Assembly (NCBI GenBank): GCA_002271215.1
Contig: CP018628.1
Location: 2,976,001-3,040,000 of the forward strand
Direction: 5' to 3'
Length of the DNA: 64,000 nt
Source: Lelliottia jeotgali
GTDB lineage: Bacteria; Pseudomonadota; Gammaproteobacteria; Enterobacterales; Enterobacteriaceae
The notes under the pieces are model-generated. The model saw only the letters and a list, made by a program, of their open reading frames with translations. It made no database searches and had not been told where the DNA came from. Made by a program: the position numbers and the translations under genes. Of this stretch, positions 8,447 to 18,674 are shown piece by piece (position 1 is the stretch's first letter; each line of letters begins with the position of its first letter).

Positions 8447-9865
8447 TTAGCTGTGGTGGTATCCGCCGCCCAGCGCGGAGGTGAGTTGCAGCGTGGCATC
8501 GACGTACTGCCCTTGCAGCGTCAGCCCGGCGATGTGCTCCTGCAGAGCAGGAATTTTCACTTCGCTGACGCGCGAACCAGCAATGATCCCGGCGTTAAAG
8601 CGAGCCTGTGCCTGGGCTACAACGCGCGCGGTATCGGCTTCAATTTTCTGCTGTTGCTGGGTCTTACTGATCAGCGTGTCCACTTCACTGGCTGTGCGAG
8701 CGACTTGATTCACCGCATCGACCACCGCTTTGTTGTAATTCGCGACGGACAGATTGCTTTGCGCCTGGGCGATATCCAGATTGGCATTCAGGCGTCCGCT
8801 GTCGAAAATCGGCAACGTCAAACCTGCCGTTACGCCCATTTGTTGCGCCGACGAGCGGAACAAATCGCTTAAGTGCAGGGCATCCTGTTGCAGGAACGCC
8901 ATCAGGTTGACGTCAGGATAAAAGGCCGCCTTCGCCGCATCCACTTCGTTCATAGAGGCTTCGATATACCAGTGCGCTTCCTGCAGATCCGGGCGGCGTG
9001 CCAGCAATTCGTAACCGAGCGTCGACGGTAGCGAAGCCTCAGCTTTCGGCAGGTCGTGCGGGGCCAGCTTCATCGACGAGGTGTTGGTCAACGCCTGCAG
9101 GCGCGCTTCGATGGCTTTCATTTTCCCGTGGACTTCAGCCATCTGCTCCTCGGTTTTGCTGGCGTTGATATCGGTGACGGCGCCTTCAACAGAAGAGTTG
9201 ATGCCCTGCTGATACAGCTCGCGATCGACGGCGATGATTGACTCTTGTTCTTGCTTAATGTGGGTGAGCACATTGCCGATGGCGGCCTGCGTTTGCCACT
9301 CCCAGTACAAACGCGCCACGCTGCTGGCGAGCAGCTGCCGGGTCTGTTCCATCTCCGCTTTCTGCGCGTTGACTTTGCCAATGCGTGCCTCGACCTGAGA
9401 GCGGTTTTTCCCCCACAGATCCAAATCCCAGCCCGCGGTCAGGCCAAAGGTACCGTTGGTGTACCACGGCCCTGTAGTGCCCGCCGCTGGATCGGTGAAG
9501 GCAAACGGACCCATCAGCCCTTCAGCTGACATTTTTTGCCGCTCGGCATCAGCAGAGAAATCAACCTGAGGACCACCCGCTGCCATTGCCATTTTGGCCT
9601 GTGCTTCTGCCAGCGCGATACGCTGATGCGCGATCTGCATATCCGGCGCATCGGCCTGCGCTTTCGCAATCAGGGAATCCAGCTCAGGGTCGTGGAAATC
9701 TTTCCACCATTCGTTTTTGGGCCACTGGGTATGGCTAAACTGAGTGCTGATTTGGGTCACTGGCGATTGCGGTTTCAGTGAAGCCGCAGTGTCGTGGCCA
9801 GGAGCACACGCCACAAGAAGTAAAGAGAGAGGTAAACTCAAAGAATAAATAATTGAACGTTTCAT
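8447..9865 (-). CDS. mdtQ: Outer membrane efflux lipoprotein MdtQ, intact
   Basis: A TolC-like outer membrane factor of RND/MFS tripartite efflux pumps. From the start at 9865 it encodes 472 residues with a lipoprotein signal (MKRSIIYSLS...LLLVAC, lipobox LVAC). Two outer-membrane-efflux repeats follow, each forming the alpha-hairpins of the periplasmic tunnel; diagnostic segments include GLTAGWDLDLWGKNRSQVEAR and GVTAGLTLPIFDSGRLNANLD. An upstream in-frame start at 9961 adds 32 residues before the lipoprotein signal and is not favoured. In E. coli K-12 mdtQ is a pseudogene, whereas this copy is full length. No pump or adaptor gene is adjacent. Confidence 0.92.
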   Translation of the reverse strand: MKRSIIYSLSLPLSLLLVACAPGHDTAASLKPQSPVTQISTQFSHTQWPKNEWWKDFHDPELDSLIAKAQADAPDMQIAHQRIALAEAQAKMAMAAGGPQVDFSADAERQKMSAEGLMGPFAFTDPAAGTTGPWYTNGTFGLTAGWDLDLWGKNRSQVEARIGKVNAQKAEMEQTRQLLASSVARLYWEWQTQAAIGNVLTHIKQEQESIIAVDRELYQQGINSSVEGAVTDINASKTEEQMAEVHGKMKAIEARLQALTNTSSMKLAPHDLPKAEASLPSTLGYELLARRPDLQEAHWYIEASMNEVDAAKAAFYPDVNLMAFLQQDALHLSDLFRSSAQQMGVTAGLTLPIFDSGRLNANLDIAQAQSNLSVANYNKAVVDAVNQVARTASEVDTLISKTQQQQKIEADTARVVAQAQARFNAGIIAGSRVSEVKIPALQEHIAGLTLQGQYVDATLQLTSALGGGYHHS

Positions 9866-10094
9866 CACGCCATTCACGCAAAATAGAAAGACGCAAATTA
9901 CGCCTGATGCTTTTCTTTTTTTTAGTAACCCGTGGCAACCCGCACTTTGAAACACACGCACATAATCAGAAAAATATTTCCCTTATGAATTAATCGATTG
10001 CATTCATTCATCGCACTGATTATTTGAGTGCGCCGTCAGGCTGCTACACTTTAAGTGATTTGATTTCTATGGCGAAGTAGAGAGGGCGAAGGGA

Positions 10095-10178
10095 ATGAAA
10101 ATACTACTGTGGGTTATTCTGATTATTTTCCTGATTGGTTTATTGGTTGTGACAGGCGTCTTTAAAATGATTTTCTGA
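10095..10178 (+). CDS. yohP: Small inner membrane protein YohP (27 aa)
   Basis: A 27-codon gene encoding MKILLWVILIIFLIGLLVVT followed by GVFKMIF, a single hydrophobic helix nearly identical to E. coli YohP. The Shine-Dalgarno GAAGGG at 10088-10093 precedes the ATG closely. YohP is a verified stress-related small protein of the inner membrane in E. coli, studied for its membrane insertion; its molecular role is unknown. It lies in the same place as in K-12, between mdtQ and dusC, and is followed by a strong terminator. Confidence 0.93.
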   Translation: MKILLWVILIIFLIGLLVVTGVFKMIF

Positions 10179-10184
10179 GGGTCA

Positions 10185-10208
10185 CCCGACAGGCTTTGGC
10201 CTGTCGGG
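10185..10208. terminator. Terminator shared by yohP and dusC
   Basis: CCCGACAGGC and GCCTGTCGGG form a perfect 10-bp stem with a 4-base loop between convergent genes. Confidence 0.75.
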
Positions 10209-10214
10209 GCAAGA

Positions 10215-11147
10215 TTATTTGGACTGAATGACCCGCGCAATCTCCGCCGACGTTTGCAGAGTGCGAATCTCCTGAAATAACGTCAGCGCTTCGGCGTATT
10301 CTTTGCGTAAATAACTCAGCCACTGCTTAATACGCGCCACATGATATAGCCCGGTATCGCCCTGCTTTTCCAGACGAGAATATTTTTGCAGCAGCGTGAC
10401 CACGTCAGGCCAGGGCATACGCGGTTCATTGTACTTAATCACCCGGCTCAGATTGGGCACATTGAGCGCGCCGCGACCGATCATTACCGACTCGCAGCCC
10501 GTTTCTTTGATGCACGCCTGCGCGCTTTCGTAGTCCCAGATTTCGCCGTTGGCGATTACCGGAATAGAGAGTCGCTGGCGGATTTCGCCGATCGCCTGCC
10601 AGTTAATACGCTCGGCTTTGTAGCCGTCATCTTTGGTTCGCCCATGAACGGCCAGCTCTGTGGCTCCGGCCTGCTGTACCGCATCGGCAATTTCGAACTG
10701 GCGATCGCTACTGTCCCAGCCCAGGCGTACTTTCACCGTGACCGGTAAATGGGCTGGCACCGCCTCGCGCATTGCTTTCGCGCCACGATAAATGAGTTCA
10801 GGATCTTTGAGGAGCGTCGCCCCACCGCCGCTGCCGTTGACCATTTTCGACGGGCAGCCGCAGTTGAGATCCACACCGTATGAACCCAGTTCAACGGCGC
10901 GGGCGGCATTTTCCGCCAGCCACTCAGGGTATTGTCCCAATAGCTGAATGCGTACCAGCGTGCCGGATGAGGTGCGGCTCTGGCGATGCAGCTCCGGGCA
11001 GAGTCGGTAAAACGACTTTACTGGCAATAGCATATCGACCACCCGCAAAAACTCGGTGATGCAGAGATCGTAATCGTTAACCTCGGTCAGCAGCTCGCGC
11101 ACTAATGAGTCGAGCACGCCTTCCATCGGCGCCAGTAAAACACGCAT
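10215..11147 (-). CDS. dusC: tRNA-dihydrouridine(16) synthase DusC
   Basis: FMN-dependent enzyme that reduces U16 to dihydrouridine in tRNA D-loops. It has 310 residues: a TIM-barrel with N-terminal LLAPMEGV (FMN phosphate region), the catalytic cysteine C98 within DLNCGCPSK, and NADPH/FMN-site segments VKVRLGW, VHGRTK and IANGEIWD, then a helical tRNA-binding C-terminal domain. The last residues are shorter and different from E. coli DusC (315). Monocistronic on the minus strand. Confidence 0.96.
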   Translation of the reverse strand: MRVLLAPMEGVLDSLVRELLTEVNDYDLCITEFLRVVDMLLPVKSFYRLCPELHRQSRTSSGTLVRIQLLGQYPEWLAENAARAVELGSYGVDLNCGCPSKMVNGSGGGATLLKDPELIYRGAKAMREAVPAHLPVTVKVRLGWDSSDRQFEIADAVQQAGATELAVHGRTKDDGYKAERINWQAIGEIRQRLSIPVIANGEIWDYESAQACIKETGCESVMIGRGALNVPNLSRVIKYNEPRMPWPDVVTLLQKYSRLEKQGDTGLYHVARIKQWLSYLRKEYAEALTLFQEIRTLQTSAEIARVIQSK

Positions 11148-11219
11148 TCTCAGTACCTGTGAAAAAAGACGCGCTATAGTAGCCGCTCTCTACAGGCGTG
11201 CAAAGGCTTTAACGCGAGT

Positions 11220-11486
11220 CTATCTCACAAACCAGTAGGCCAATATGCCCAATACGATAACAATGAGTATCGTGAAAGCCGGCCCCATTGCGAAGGCATA
11301 CCAGTTCAGGTCTTCTTCTTTTTTTATATCATTGAAACGCACCAGGGCGCTTGCGGCATCCAACGCCGTAACCTCTTCAAACTGCTGTTCATAGCCCTGC
11401 TCTTTCAGAAGCGAAGCGGCCTCCGCGTTACGTTTCTCCACTGCCGAAATCTGTGTTCCCTTTTTGAAAAAAATGAAATCTTTCAC
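11220..11486 (-). CDS. Hypothetical single-span membrane protein (88 aa)
   Basis: I do not recognise this protein. It starts with GTG at 11486, preceded by AGGAG at a six-base distance. Residues 1-60 are hydrophilic and charged (FFKKGTQISAVEKRNAEAAS, then a glutamate-rich segment), and residues about 62-87 are one hydrophobic helix ending in WFVR, suggesting an inner membrane protein with its N-terminal part in the cytoplasm. It is next to dusC but separated by about 70 bp. Codon use and the ribosome site look genuine. No equivalent exists at this place in K-12. Confidence 0.7.
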   Translation of the reverse strand: MKDFIFFKKGTQISAVEKRNAEAASLLKEQGYEQQFEEVTALDAASALVRFNDIKKEEDLNWYAFAMGPAFTILIVIVLGILAYWFVR

Positions 11487-11703
11487 CGGAATCTCCTGAC
11501 CACGATAATGCCTTTTATCATATCATCGCTTCAAAAATAGTCACCGCAACTACACTGTTTTAACTGGCTTTTACTGTGAATGCTGTGGAAATGCCTAACG
11601 TTCCAAAAAGGAATGTCTGGTATGCTCAAATTTCATGTTGTGATCCGTAGCACGTTTCTATGTTTAATTGTATGATGAATGCGTTCCATCAAGGACTTTC
11701 ACC

Positions 11704-12102
11704 ATGACCAAAACATTCAATACCCTCTGGCAGTACCTGCGTGCATTTGTGCTGATTTATGCCTGCCTTTACGCCGGGATTTTCATCGCCTCCCTGCTGC
11801 CTATCATCATACCTGGCAGTATTATCGGGATGCTGATTCTGTTTTTGCTGCTGGCGCTGCAAATCCTGCCCGCTAAATGGGTCAATCCCGGCTGCTACGT
11901 GCTGATCCGCTATATGGCGCTGCTGTTTGTGCCTATTGGTGTCGGGGTGATGCAATATTACGATCTGCTTAAAGCCCAGTACGGCCCGATTCTGGTCTCA
12001 TGTGCGGTGAGTACGCTGGTGGTGTTCCTGGTGGTGAGCTGGAGCTCGCATCTGGTGCACGGCGAACGCAAAGTCATTGGGCAAAAAGGGACTAAAGAAT
12101 GA
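11704..12102 (+). CDS. yohJ: CidA/LrgA-family membrane protein YohJ
   Basis: A 132-residue four-helix inner membrane protein, equal in length to E. coli YohJ. The LrgA/CidA family is holin-like. With YohK it forms a two-component pair resembling LrgAB, which in other bacteria is linked to pyruvate or autolysin control. The start at 11704 is the one that aligns with E. coli ([15 protein letters not shown]); a longer frame from 11668 lacks a ribosome site. Its last four bases overlap the start of yohK. Confidence 0.93.
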   Translation: MTKTFNTLWQYLRAFVLIYACLYAGIFIASLLPIIIPGSIIGMLILFLLLALQILPAKWVNPGCYVLIRYMALLFVPIGVGVMQYYDLLKAQYGPILVSCAVSTLVVFLVVSWSSHLVHGERKVIGQKGTKE

Positions 12103-12794
12103 TAGCCAATATCTGGTGGTCGCTGCCGTTGACCCTGGTGGTGTTTTTCGCTGCGCGTAAACTTGCGGCCCGCTTTAAGATGGCGTTGCTCAATCCGCTG
12201 CTCATTGCCATGGTGGTCATTATTCCGTTCCTGCTGTTCACCGGTATTCCTTATGAGCGCTATTTTGCCGGTAGCAAGATTCTGAACGATTTACTCCAGC
12301 CTGCCGTTGTGGCACTGGCGTTCCCGCTGTATGAGCAATTGCATCAAATCCGCGCACGCTGGAAGTCAATCATCACCATTTGCCTGATTGGCAGCGTGGT
12401 GGCAATGGTCACTGGCACGTCAGTGGCGCTGCTGATGGGCGCATCTCCGCAAATTGCCGCCTCTATTCTGCCGAAATCCGTGACCACACCCATTGCAATG
12501 GCCGTTGGCGGCAGCATCGGCGGGATACCGGCGATCAGCGCCATGTGCGTTATTTTTGTCGGTATTTTAGGCGCGGTGTTTGGTCATACTTTGCTAAATT
12601 TAATGCGTATCCGGACCAAAGCTGCGCGCGGCCTGGCGATGGGTACCGCTTCGCACGCCCTTGGCACTGCGCGCTGTGCTGAACTGGATTATCAGGAAGG
12701 CGCGTTCAGTTCGCTGGCGCTGGTGATTTGCGGGATCATGACTTCGCTCATCGCTCCCTTCCTGTTCCCAATTATTCTGGCGATCGTTGGCTAA
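12099..12794 (+). CDS. yohK: LrgB-family membrane protein YohK
   Basis: A 231-residue polytopic membrane protein of the LrgB family. Conserved features are [20 protein letters not shown], near the middle, and the late [10 protein letters not shown] segment. It overlaps yohJ by ATGA, indicating translational coupling. The pair is probably an antiporter-like or murein-hydrolase-export-regulating complex; in E. coli YohJK has not been firmly assigned. Confidence 0.93.
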   Translation: MIANIWWSLPLTLVVFFAARKLAARFKMALLNPLLIAMVVIIPFLLFTGIPYERYFAGSKILNDLLQPAVVALAFPLYEQLHQIRARWKSIITICLIGSVVAMVTGTSVALLMGASPQIAASILPKSVTTPIAMAVGGSIGGIPAISAMCVIFVGILGAVFGHTLLNLMRIRTKAARGLAMGTASHALGTARCAELDYQEGAFSSLALVICGIMTSLIAPFLFPIILAIVG

Positions 12795-12819
12795 AATTTG
12801 CGATGTGTCGCGCAAATTT
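12794..12819 (+). terminator. Hairpin after yohK
   Basis: AAATTTGCG-8 bases-CGCAAATTT is a perfect 9-bp inverted repeat directly at the yohK stop codon and followed by CATTTTGTTTT. It probably terminates yohJK; it also lies just upstream of the cdd control region. Confidence 0.6.
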
Positions 12820-12835
12820 CATTTTGTTTTCATAA

Positions 12836-12891
12836 GTTGCATACATAATGAGAAGTGGATCACATATAAAGCCCTGATGGCTCCGTACACT
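12836..12891 (+). promoter_or_regulatory. cdd promoter with CRP site and CytR half-site
   Basis: TGAGA-AGTGGA-TCACA (12849-12864) matches the CRP consensus with one mismatch. GTTGCAT at 12836-12842 matches a CytR half-site. TACACT at 12886-12891 is a reasonable -10, placing the CRP site near -41 as in a class II promoter. CRP activation and CytR repression of cdd are established in E. coli; the sites here are read from sequence. Confidence 0.65.
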
Positions 12892-12922
12892 ACCGATCCA
12901 TTAACCTTTATGAGGCATTGCC

Positions 12923-14656
<1,734 letters not shown>

Positions 14657-14699
14657 GTCATTTTTATATTTTCTTTATAGTAGTGAGTGGCATTTTTAC

Positions 14700-14735
14700 A
14701 GCCCGTTTATATCTTAAAATAAACGGCTATTTTAT
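14700..14735 (+). terminator. Terminator after sanA
   Basis: CGTTTAT (14704-14710) pairs with ATAAACG (14719-14725), extended by AGC/GCT and followed by ATTTTATG. It separates sanA from the accessory GS-like gene. Confidence 0.6.
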
Positions 14736-14775
14736 GCTGGATTCATCGCCATCACGGCCTCACTGAAGCGCAATT

Positions 14776-16140
14776 ATGAACTCCATCATCAGTACTTTAT
14801 TTCTGAAAAATATCCGCTCATATCTTAATTTCCCGGTCGCATCTCTGCCCGGTTATTTACAGTCGGAAGTTAACGATTATTTAAGTGATTATCCACTGAC
14901 TCAACATGTGGATGTTTATCTTTATGACATCAATGGCACGATGCGCGGAAAACGTCTTTCTGTTGAGAGTCTTTTTACGCTTTCAAAAGGATGTTATTTT
15001 CCGCTTTCCGTCTATTCGATGGATCAGAAAGGCAAGGTTTCGTGTCATTCCCCAGCACAACCCCTTCATGACGAACCCGATCACCTGTGCCTGCCAGTGC
15101 CGGGCACGCTGCGCCCTTCGCCTCAGGACCCCTTGCATACCGCGCAGATCCTGCTGACGATGACCGACAACCATCAGGCTCCGTGTCAGCTGGAACCGCG
15201 CGTTATTCTCCAGAACGTGCTTTCGCGCTTTCATCAGCATGGGCTTTATCCGGTGGTCGCCCCCGAAATTGAGTTTTATCTCTCCAGCCCGCAGCCAGAG
15301 GATATCCGCGGCCAGGGATGTTTTAATATGGAGAATTCCACAGCCCGTAGCGCCGTTTTTAATGACCTTGAGCAGCTCGCGCAGGTTCAGCAAATCCCGC
15401 TGACCGGTATTGTGGCAGAGGCCGAATCTGGCCAGTTTGAACTGAATCTTAAGCACAGTTCCCGCATCTTAGAAGCCTGTGATAACGTGCTGGCCTTGCG
15501 CCGCCTGACGCGTTATGTCGCTGAAAAACAGGGTCTTAAAGCCAACTTTATGGCGAAACCCTACAGCCTACAGTCTGGCAATGGTCTGCATTTTCACTTC
15601 AGTTTGCAGGATGTACACGGAGAAAACGTGTTTGCCTCCTCCGCCGATGAGCTCAACAGCATGATGCGCCTGTGTATTGCCGGTCAGCTGGCGCTGATGC
15701 CTGCTTCGGTAGCCATCCTCGCGCCCGGTGTGAACGCGTTTCGCCGTCTGCGCAAGAACCTCGATGAGCCCCTGTTTAACTCATGGGGATATAACAACCG
15801 CTCCGCCGCCCTGCGTATTCCGTGCTCTGACGAGGGAAACCGACGCATCGAATATCGTCTTGCAGGCGCCGATGCCAACCCCTATCTGGTGGTCGCGACC
15901 ATTCTCACCGGCATGTTGTACGGACTGGAGTGCTTCGACGAGCACGACCTTGCCGACCCGCAGAACGCCGCCCCGGCCCTGCCACTGTTTCAGCAGCAGG
16001 CCATCGAACAGTTTGCCCAGTGTCAGTATCTGACCGACAGCCTGGGACATGCGTTTTCGCAGCAGTGGATCGCCTGCAAACTGTCGGAATTAGCCTGGTT
16101 CGAAAGTATCGTGACAGAGGAAGAATCCACCCTGAGTTAA
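14776..16140 (+). CDS. Glutamine-synthetase-fold ligase (PuuA/GS-like), accessory
   Basis: A 454-residue protein of the glutamine synthetase family, closer to gamma-glutamyl-polyamine-synthetase-like members than to GlnA. The N-terminal beta-grasp domain is short. The catalytic domain keeps the metal and ATP residues: APEIEFYL (E164, E166), AEAESGQFELN (E222), SGNGLHFHFS (H272/H274), GYNNRSAALRIP (R342, R347) and RRIEYRLAGADANPY (E359, R361). It is therefore likely an active ATP-dependent ligase joining glutamate, or another carboxylate, to an amine; the amine is not deducible. It is followed after 49 bp by a GT20 protein on the same strand, likely one operon. The AT-rich upstream sequence suggests acquisition. 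Not present in K-12 between sanA and mglC. Confidence 0.85.
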   Translation: MNSIISTLFLKNIRSYLNFPVASLPGYLQSEVNDYLSDYPLTQHVDVYLYDINGTMRGKRLSVESLFTLSKGCYFPLSVYSMDQKGKVSCHSPAQPLHDEPDHLCLPVPGTLRPSPQDPLHTAQILLTMTDNHQAPCQLEPRVILQNVLSRFHQHGLYPVVAPEIEFYLSSPQPEDIRGQGCFNMENSTARSAVFNDLEQLAQVQQIPLTGIVAEAESGQFELNLKHSSRILEACDNVLALRRLTRYVAEKQGLKANFMAKPYSLQSGNGLHFHFSLQDVHGENVFASSADELNSMMRLCIAGQLALMPASVAILAPGVNAFRRLRKNLDEPLFNSWGYNNRSAALRIPCSDEGNRRIEYRLAGADANPYLVVATILTGMLYGLECFDEHDLADPQNAAPALPLFQQQAIEQFAQCQYLTDSLGHAFSQQWIACKLSELAWFESIVTEEESTLS

Positions 16141-16189
16141 TTCCGTTCTGGAATATCATTTCCCCGAGGCCAGATTCGCTGGATATATT

Positions 16190-17602
16190 ATGTCTACGTT
16201 GATTATTGTTTCGAACCGTTGCATTACGCGAAAGACGACATTTACCGATCCGCTACTGGACGTTCTGGAAAAAATAGCCATTAATTATTCCGCTAAATGG
16301 TACGGATGGGACGGTGAAATAGAGACCAGCCGAAAAGGACCACAACGAAGCCGCCATGATATTAATACTTTTACCGTATATAGCAGACCGTTTTCCGCCA
16401 ACGAATACGAGAATGGATATCACGGATACATCCATAAAGTCTTGTGGCCGGTATTTCACAATCGCCCCGACCTTGCGGAATATCAAAAAGAGTATTTCAC
16501 GACCTATAAAATGAATGCGCAAAACGTCGCAGAGGATATCGCGCACGATCTCCGCGATGAAGAGATTATCTGGGTGCATGATTACCATTTGCTCCCGGTG
16601 GGCAAAATGCTGCGTGATGGAGGGCATCACAATCTGAGCGGTTTTTTCCTGCATCAACCCTTCCCGCCGGGTGACGTCCTGCGCAGCATCCCGGAGCATA
16701 ACTGGCTGGTGCACGCGTTACTGGAGTATGACGTGATTGGCTTTCAGTCGAGCGCCGACGTCAGTAATTTTCTGACCTACGTGCTGCGATACCATCGGGT
16801 CACACGTCTGGCACCTGACCTTATTCAGCTCAATGGCAAAACCATCCGCATCGGCATTTTCCCCTGCGGGATTGTGGCTGATGCTCAGAACGTGGCACCG
16901 CCCATACATCGTCAGGTTGATGACTATCCACGTCAGATAATTATCAGCAACGATGTGATCAGCGATATTAGCGGTATTCATTACCGGCTGGATGCGATGC
17001 GAACCTTTTTGAACCACCATCCGCAGTACATCCGCAATGTCAGTTTGCTACAGATATCCGATCCGTCGCGTGAATATCCTCGTTCGACCAGCAATCTCTG
17101 TACGCGTCTGGAAAGGTTTTGCGGTGAGTTAAACGGCCAGTACGGTGATTTTTCGTGGTATCCGGTGAATTACATCCACAACACCCTGTGCAGCCAGAAG
17201 TTGATTCAGGAGCTGTACGCCAAAGCCCAGGTGGCGCTGTTTACACCACTATCGGAAGGCACCAGCCTGAGCGCCAAGGCCTTTATCCTGGCGCAGGATG
17301 TCGACGATCCTGGCGTGCTGATCCTCTCGATGTTTAGCGGTGCGGCGGAACAACTGAGCGAAGCGATTATTGTTAATCCCTACGATGCCAACGAAACCAG
17401 CGATGCTCTGCACTCTGCGCTCTCGATGCCGCTGCATGAGCGCAAACGGCGTCACGGATTGATGCTGAAGAAGGTTCTGCGCTACGACAGCCTGTGGTGG
17501 GGGCGAACCTTTATTGAGGCGCTGGAGGATAAAACCCGGCCTGCGGCACCGGTGTTCATAACTTCCCATTACGGCGTTTTCACGCCGCAAAAACTCTACT
17601 AA
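16190..17602 (+). CDS. GT20 (trehalose-6-phosphate-synthase-like) protein with degenerate donor site
   Basis: A 470-residue OtsA paralogue covering the whole GT20 domain. Conserved relative to OtsA are SNR (R10), VLWPVFH, WVHDYHLLP (D131), FFLHQPFP (H155) and an arginine in DPSRE (R294). However, the VERLDYSKG block, whose Arg262 and Lys267 bind the UDP-glucose diphosphate in OtsA, is replaced by NDVISDISG at about 254-262. The GGL loop after SNR is missing, D361 becomes E356 and E369 becomes A364. The acceptor side thus looks kept while donor binding is damaged, so it may be inactive, regulatory, or use another donor. It sits 49 bp behind the GS-like gene and ends at a strong terminator. Confidence 0.8.
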   Translation: MSTLIIVSNRCITRKTTFTDPLLDVLEKIAINYSAKWYGWDGEIETSRKGPQRSRHDINTFTVYSRPFSANEYENGYHGYIHKVLWPVFHNRPDLAEYQKEYFTTYKMNAQNVAEDIAHDLRDEEIIWVHDYHLLPVGKMLRDGGHHNLSGFFLHQPFPPGDVLRSIPEHNWLVHALLEYDVIGFQSSADVSNFLTYVLRYHRVTRLAPDLIQLNGKTIRIGIFPCGIVADAQNVAPPIHRQVDDYPRQIIISNDVISDISGIHYRLDAMRTFLNHHPQYIRNVSLLQISDPSREYPRSTSNLCTRLERFCGELNGQYGDFSWYPVNYIHNTLCSQKLIQELYAKAQVALFTPLSEGTSLSAKAFILAQDVDDPGVLILSMFSGAAEQLSEAIIVNPYDANETSDALHSALSMPLHERKRRHGLMLKKVLRYDSLWWGRTFIEALEDKTRPAAPVFITSHYGVFTPQKLY

Positions 17603-17608
17603 ATAAAA

Positions 17609-17633
17609 AGGCCCGCTGAGTCAGCGGGCCTCA
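17609..17633. terminator. Terminator between the GT20 gene and mglC
   Basis: AGGCCCGCTGA-G-TCAGCGGGCCT is a near-perfect palindrome with an A-run before it and CAT after it, between convergent genes; it can act in both directions. Confidence 0.85.
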
Positions 17634-17648
17634 TAAGCGTCGTGAAGA

Positions 17649-18659
17649 TTACTTCTTACGCGCGTATTTCAGTGAATCCAGGGCGACGGCGAAGATGATG
17701 ATCGCGCCCTTGATAATGTACTGCCAGTACGGGTTCACGCCGATGTAGGTCAAACCGTAGTTGATAACGGTGAAGATGATAACACCGGTCACCACGCCGA
17801 CTACGGTACCCACACCGCCGCTGAAGGACACGCCGCCCACCACGCAGGCTGCAATCGCATCCAGTTCATACATAAAGCCGAGGTTGTTGGTCGCCGAGCC
17901 GATACGGCCTGCTTCGAGCAAACCACCGAAGGCATAGAACACGCCGGACAGGGCATAAATCATGAGCAGGTTCAGAGCCACGTTCACGCCAGATACTTTT
18001 GCCGCTTCCGGGTTACCGCCGATAGCGAAGATGTTTTTACCGAAGCGGGTTTTGTTCCACAGTACCCAGACAAAACCGACGGCGATCAGCGCGTAGAAGG
18101 TGATGTAGGAAAGGCGGAAACTGCCCAGCGCCACAAAACCTTGCGCGAACGTCGAGAAGCCACTGTCGAAGCCTGAAATCGGCGATGCGCCGACGAAGTC
18201 GTAGTACAGGGAGTTGATGCCGTAAACGATAATCATCGTGCCCAGCGTGGTGATAAACGGCGTCACGTTCAGGTAGGCGATGATAATACCGTTGATCAGA
18301 CCGATGATGGCGCCAACCACGCAGACAATCAGCACGACGACGATGATCGGCATGGTCGCCATTTCCGGGAACACCTTGTTGGCGTTCTCCATCGACTGCA
18401 AGAGCGTGGCCGCGACAACCGCTGCCAGACCGACCTGACGCCCGGCTGACAGGTCAGTACCCTGAGTCACAATCAGCCCGGCTACCCCGAGGGCGATGAT
18501 GATACGCACTGAGGACTGGGTCAGAATGTTACTCAAGTTAAGCAAACTTAAGAACGTAGGGTCCTGGAAAATAATAATGGCCAGCAACACTAAAAGAACA
18601 ACGTAAATACCGCCTTCTTTCAGATAAGTGAGAAAACTCTTTTTATTTAGCGCACTCAT
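17649..18659 (-). CDS. mglC: Galactose/methyl-galactoside ABC transporter permease
   Basis: Inner membrane permease of the high-affinity galactose importer, 336 residues with about eight to ten hydrophobic helices. It belongs to the BPD_transp_2 (ribose/galactose) family and is practically identical to E. coli MglC. It pairs with the ATPase MglA and receives galactose, glucose or methyl-galactosides from MglB. Last gene of mglBAC, beginning 15 bp after mglA. Confidence 0.98.
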   Translation of the reverse strand: MSALNKKSFLTYLKEGGIYVVLLVLLAIIIFQDPTFLSLLNLSNILTQSSVRIIIALGVAGLIVTQGTDLSAGRQVGLAAVVAATLLQSMENANKVFPEMATMPIIVVVLIVCVVGAIIGLINGIIIAYLNVTPFITTLGTMIIVYGINSLYYDFVGASPISGFDSGFSTFAQGFVALGSFRLSYITFYALIAVGFVWVLWNKTRFGKNIFAIGGNPEAAKVSGVNVALNLLMIYALSGVFYAFGGLLEAGRIGSATNNLGFMYELDAIAACVVGGVSFSGGVGTVVGVVTGVIIFTVINYGLTYIGVNPYWQYIIKGAIIIFAVALDSLKYARKK

Positions 18660-18674
18660 GAGGAGCCCCTGATC

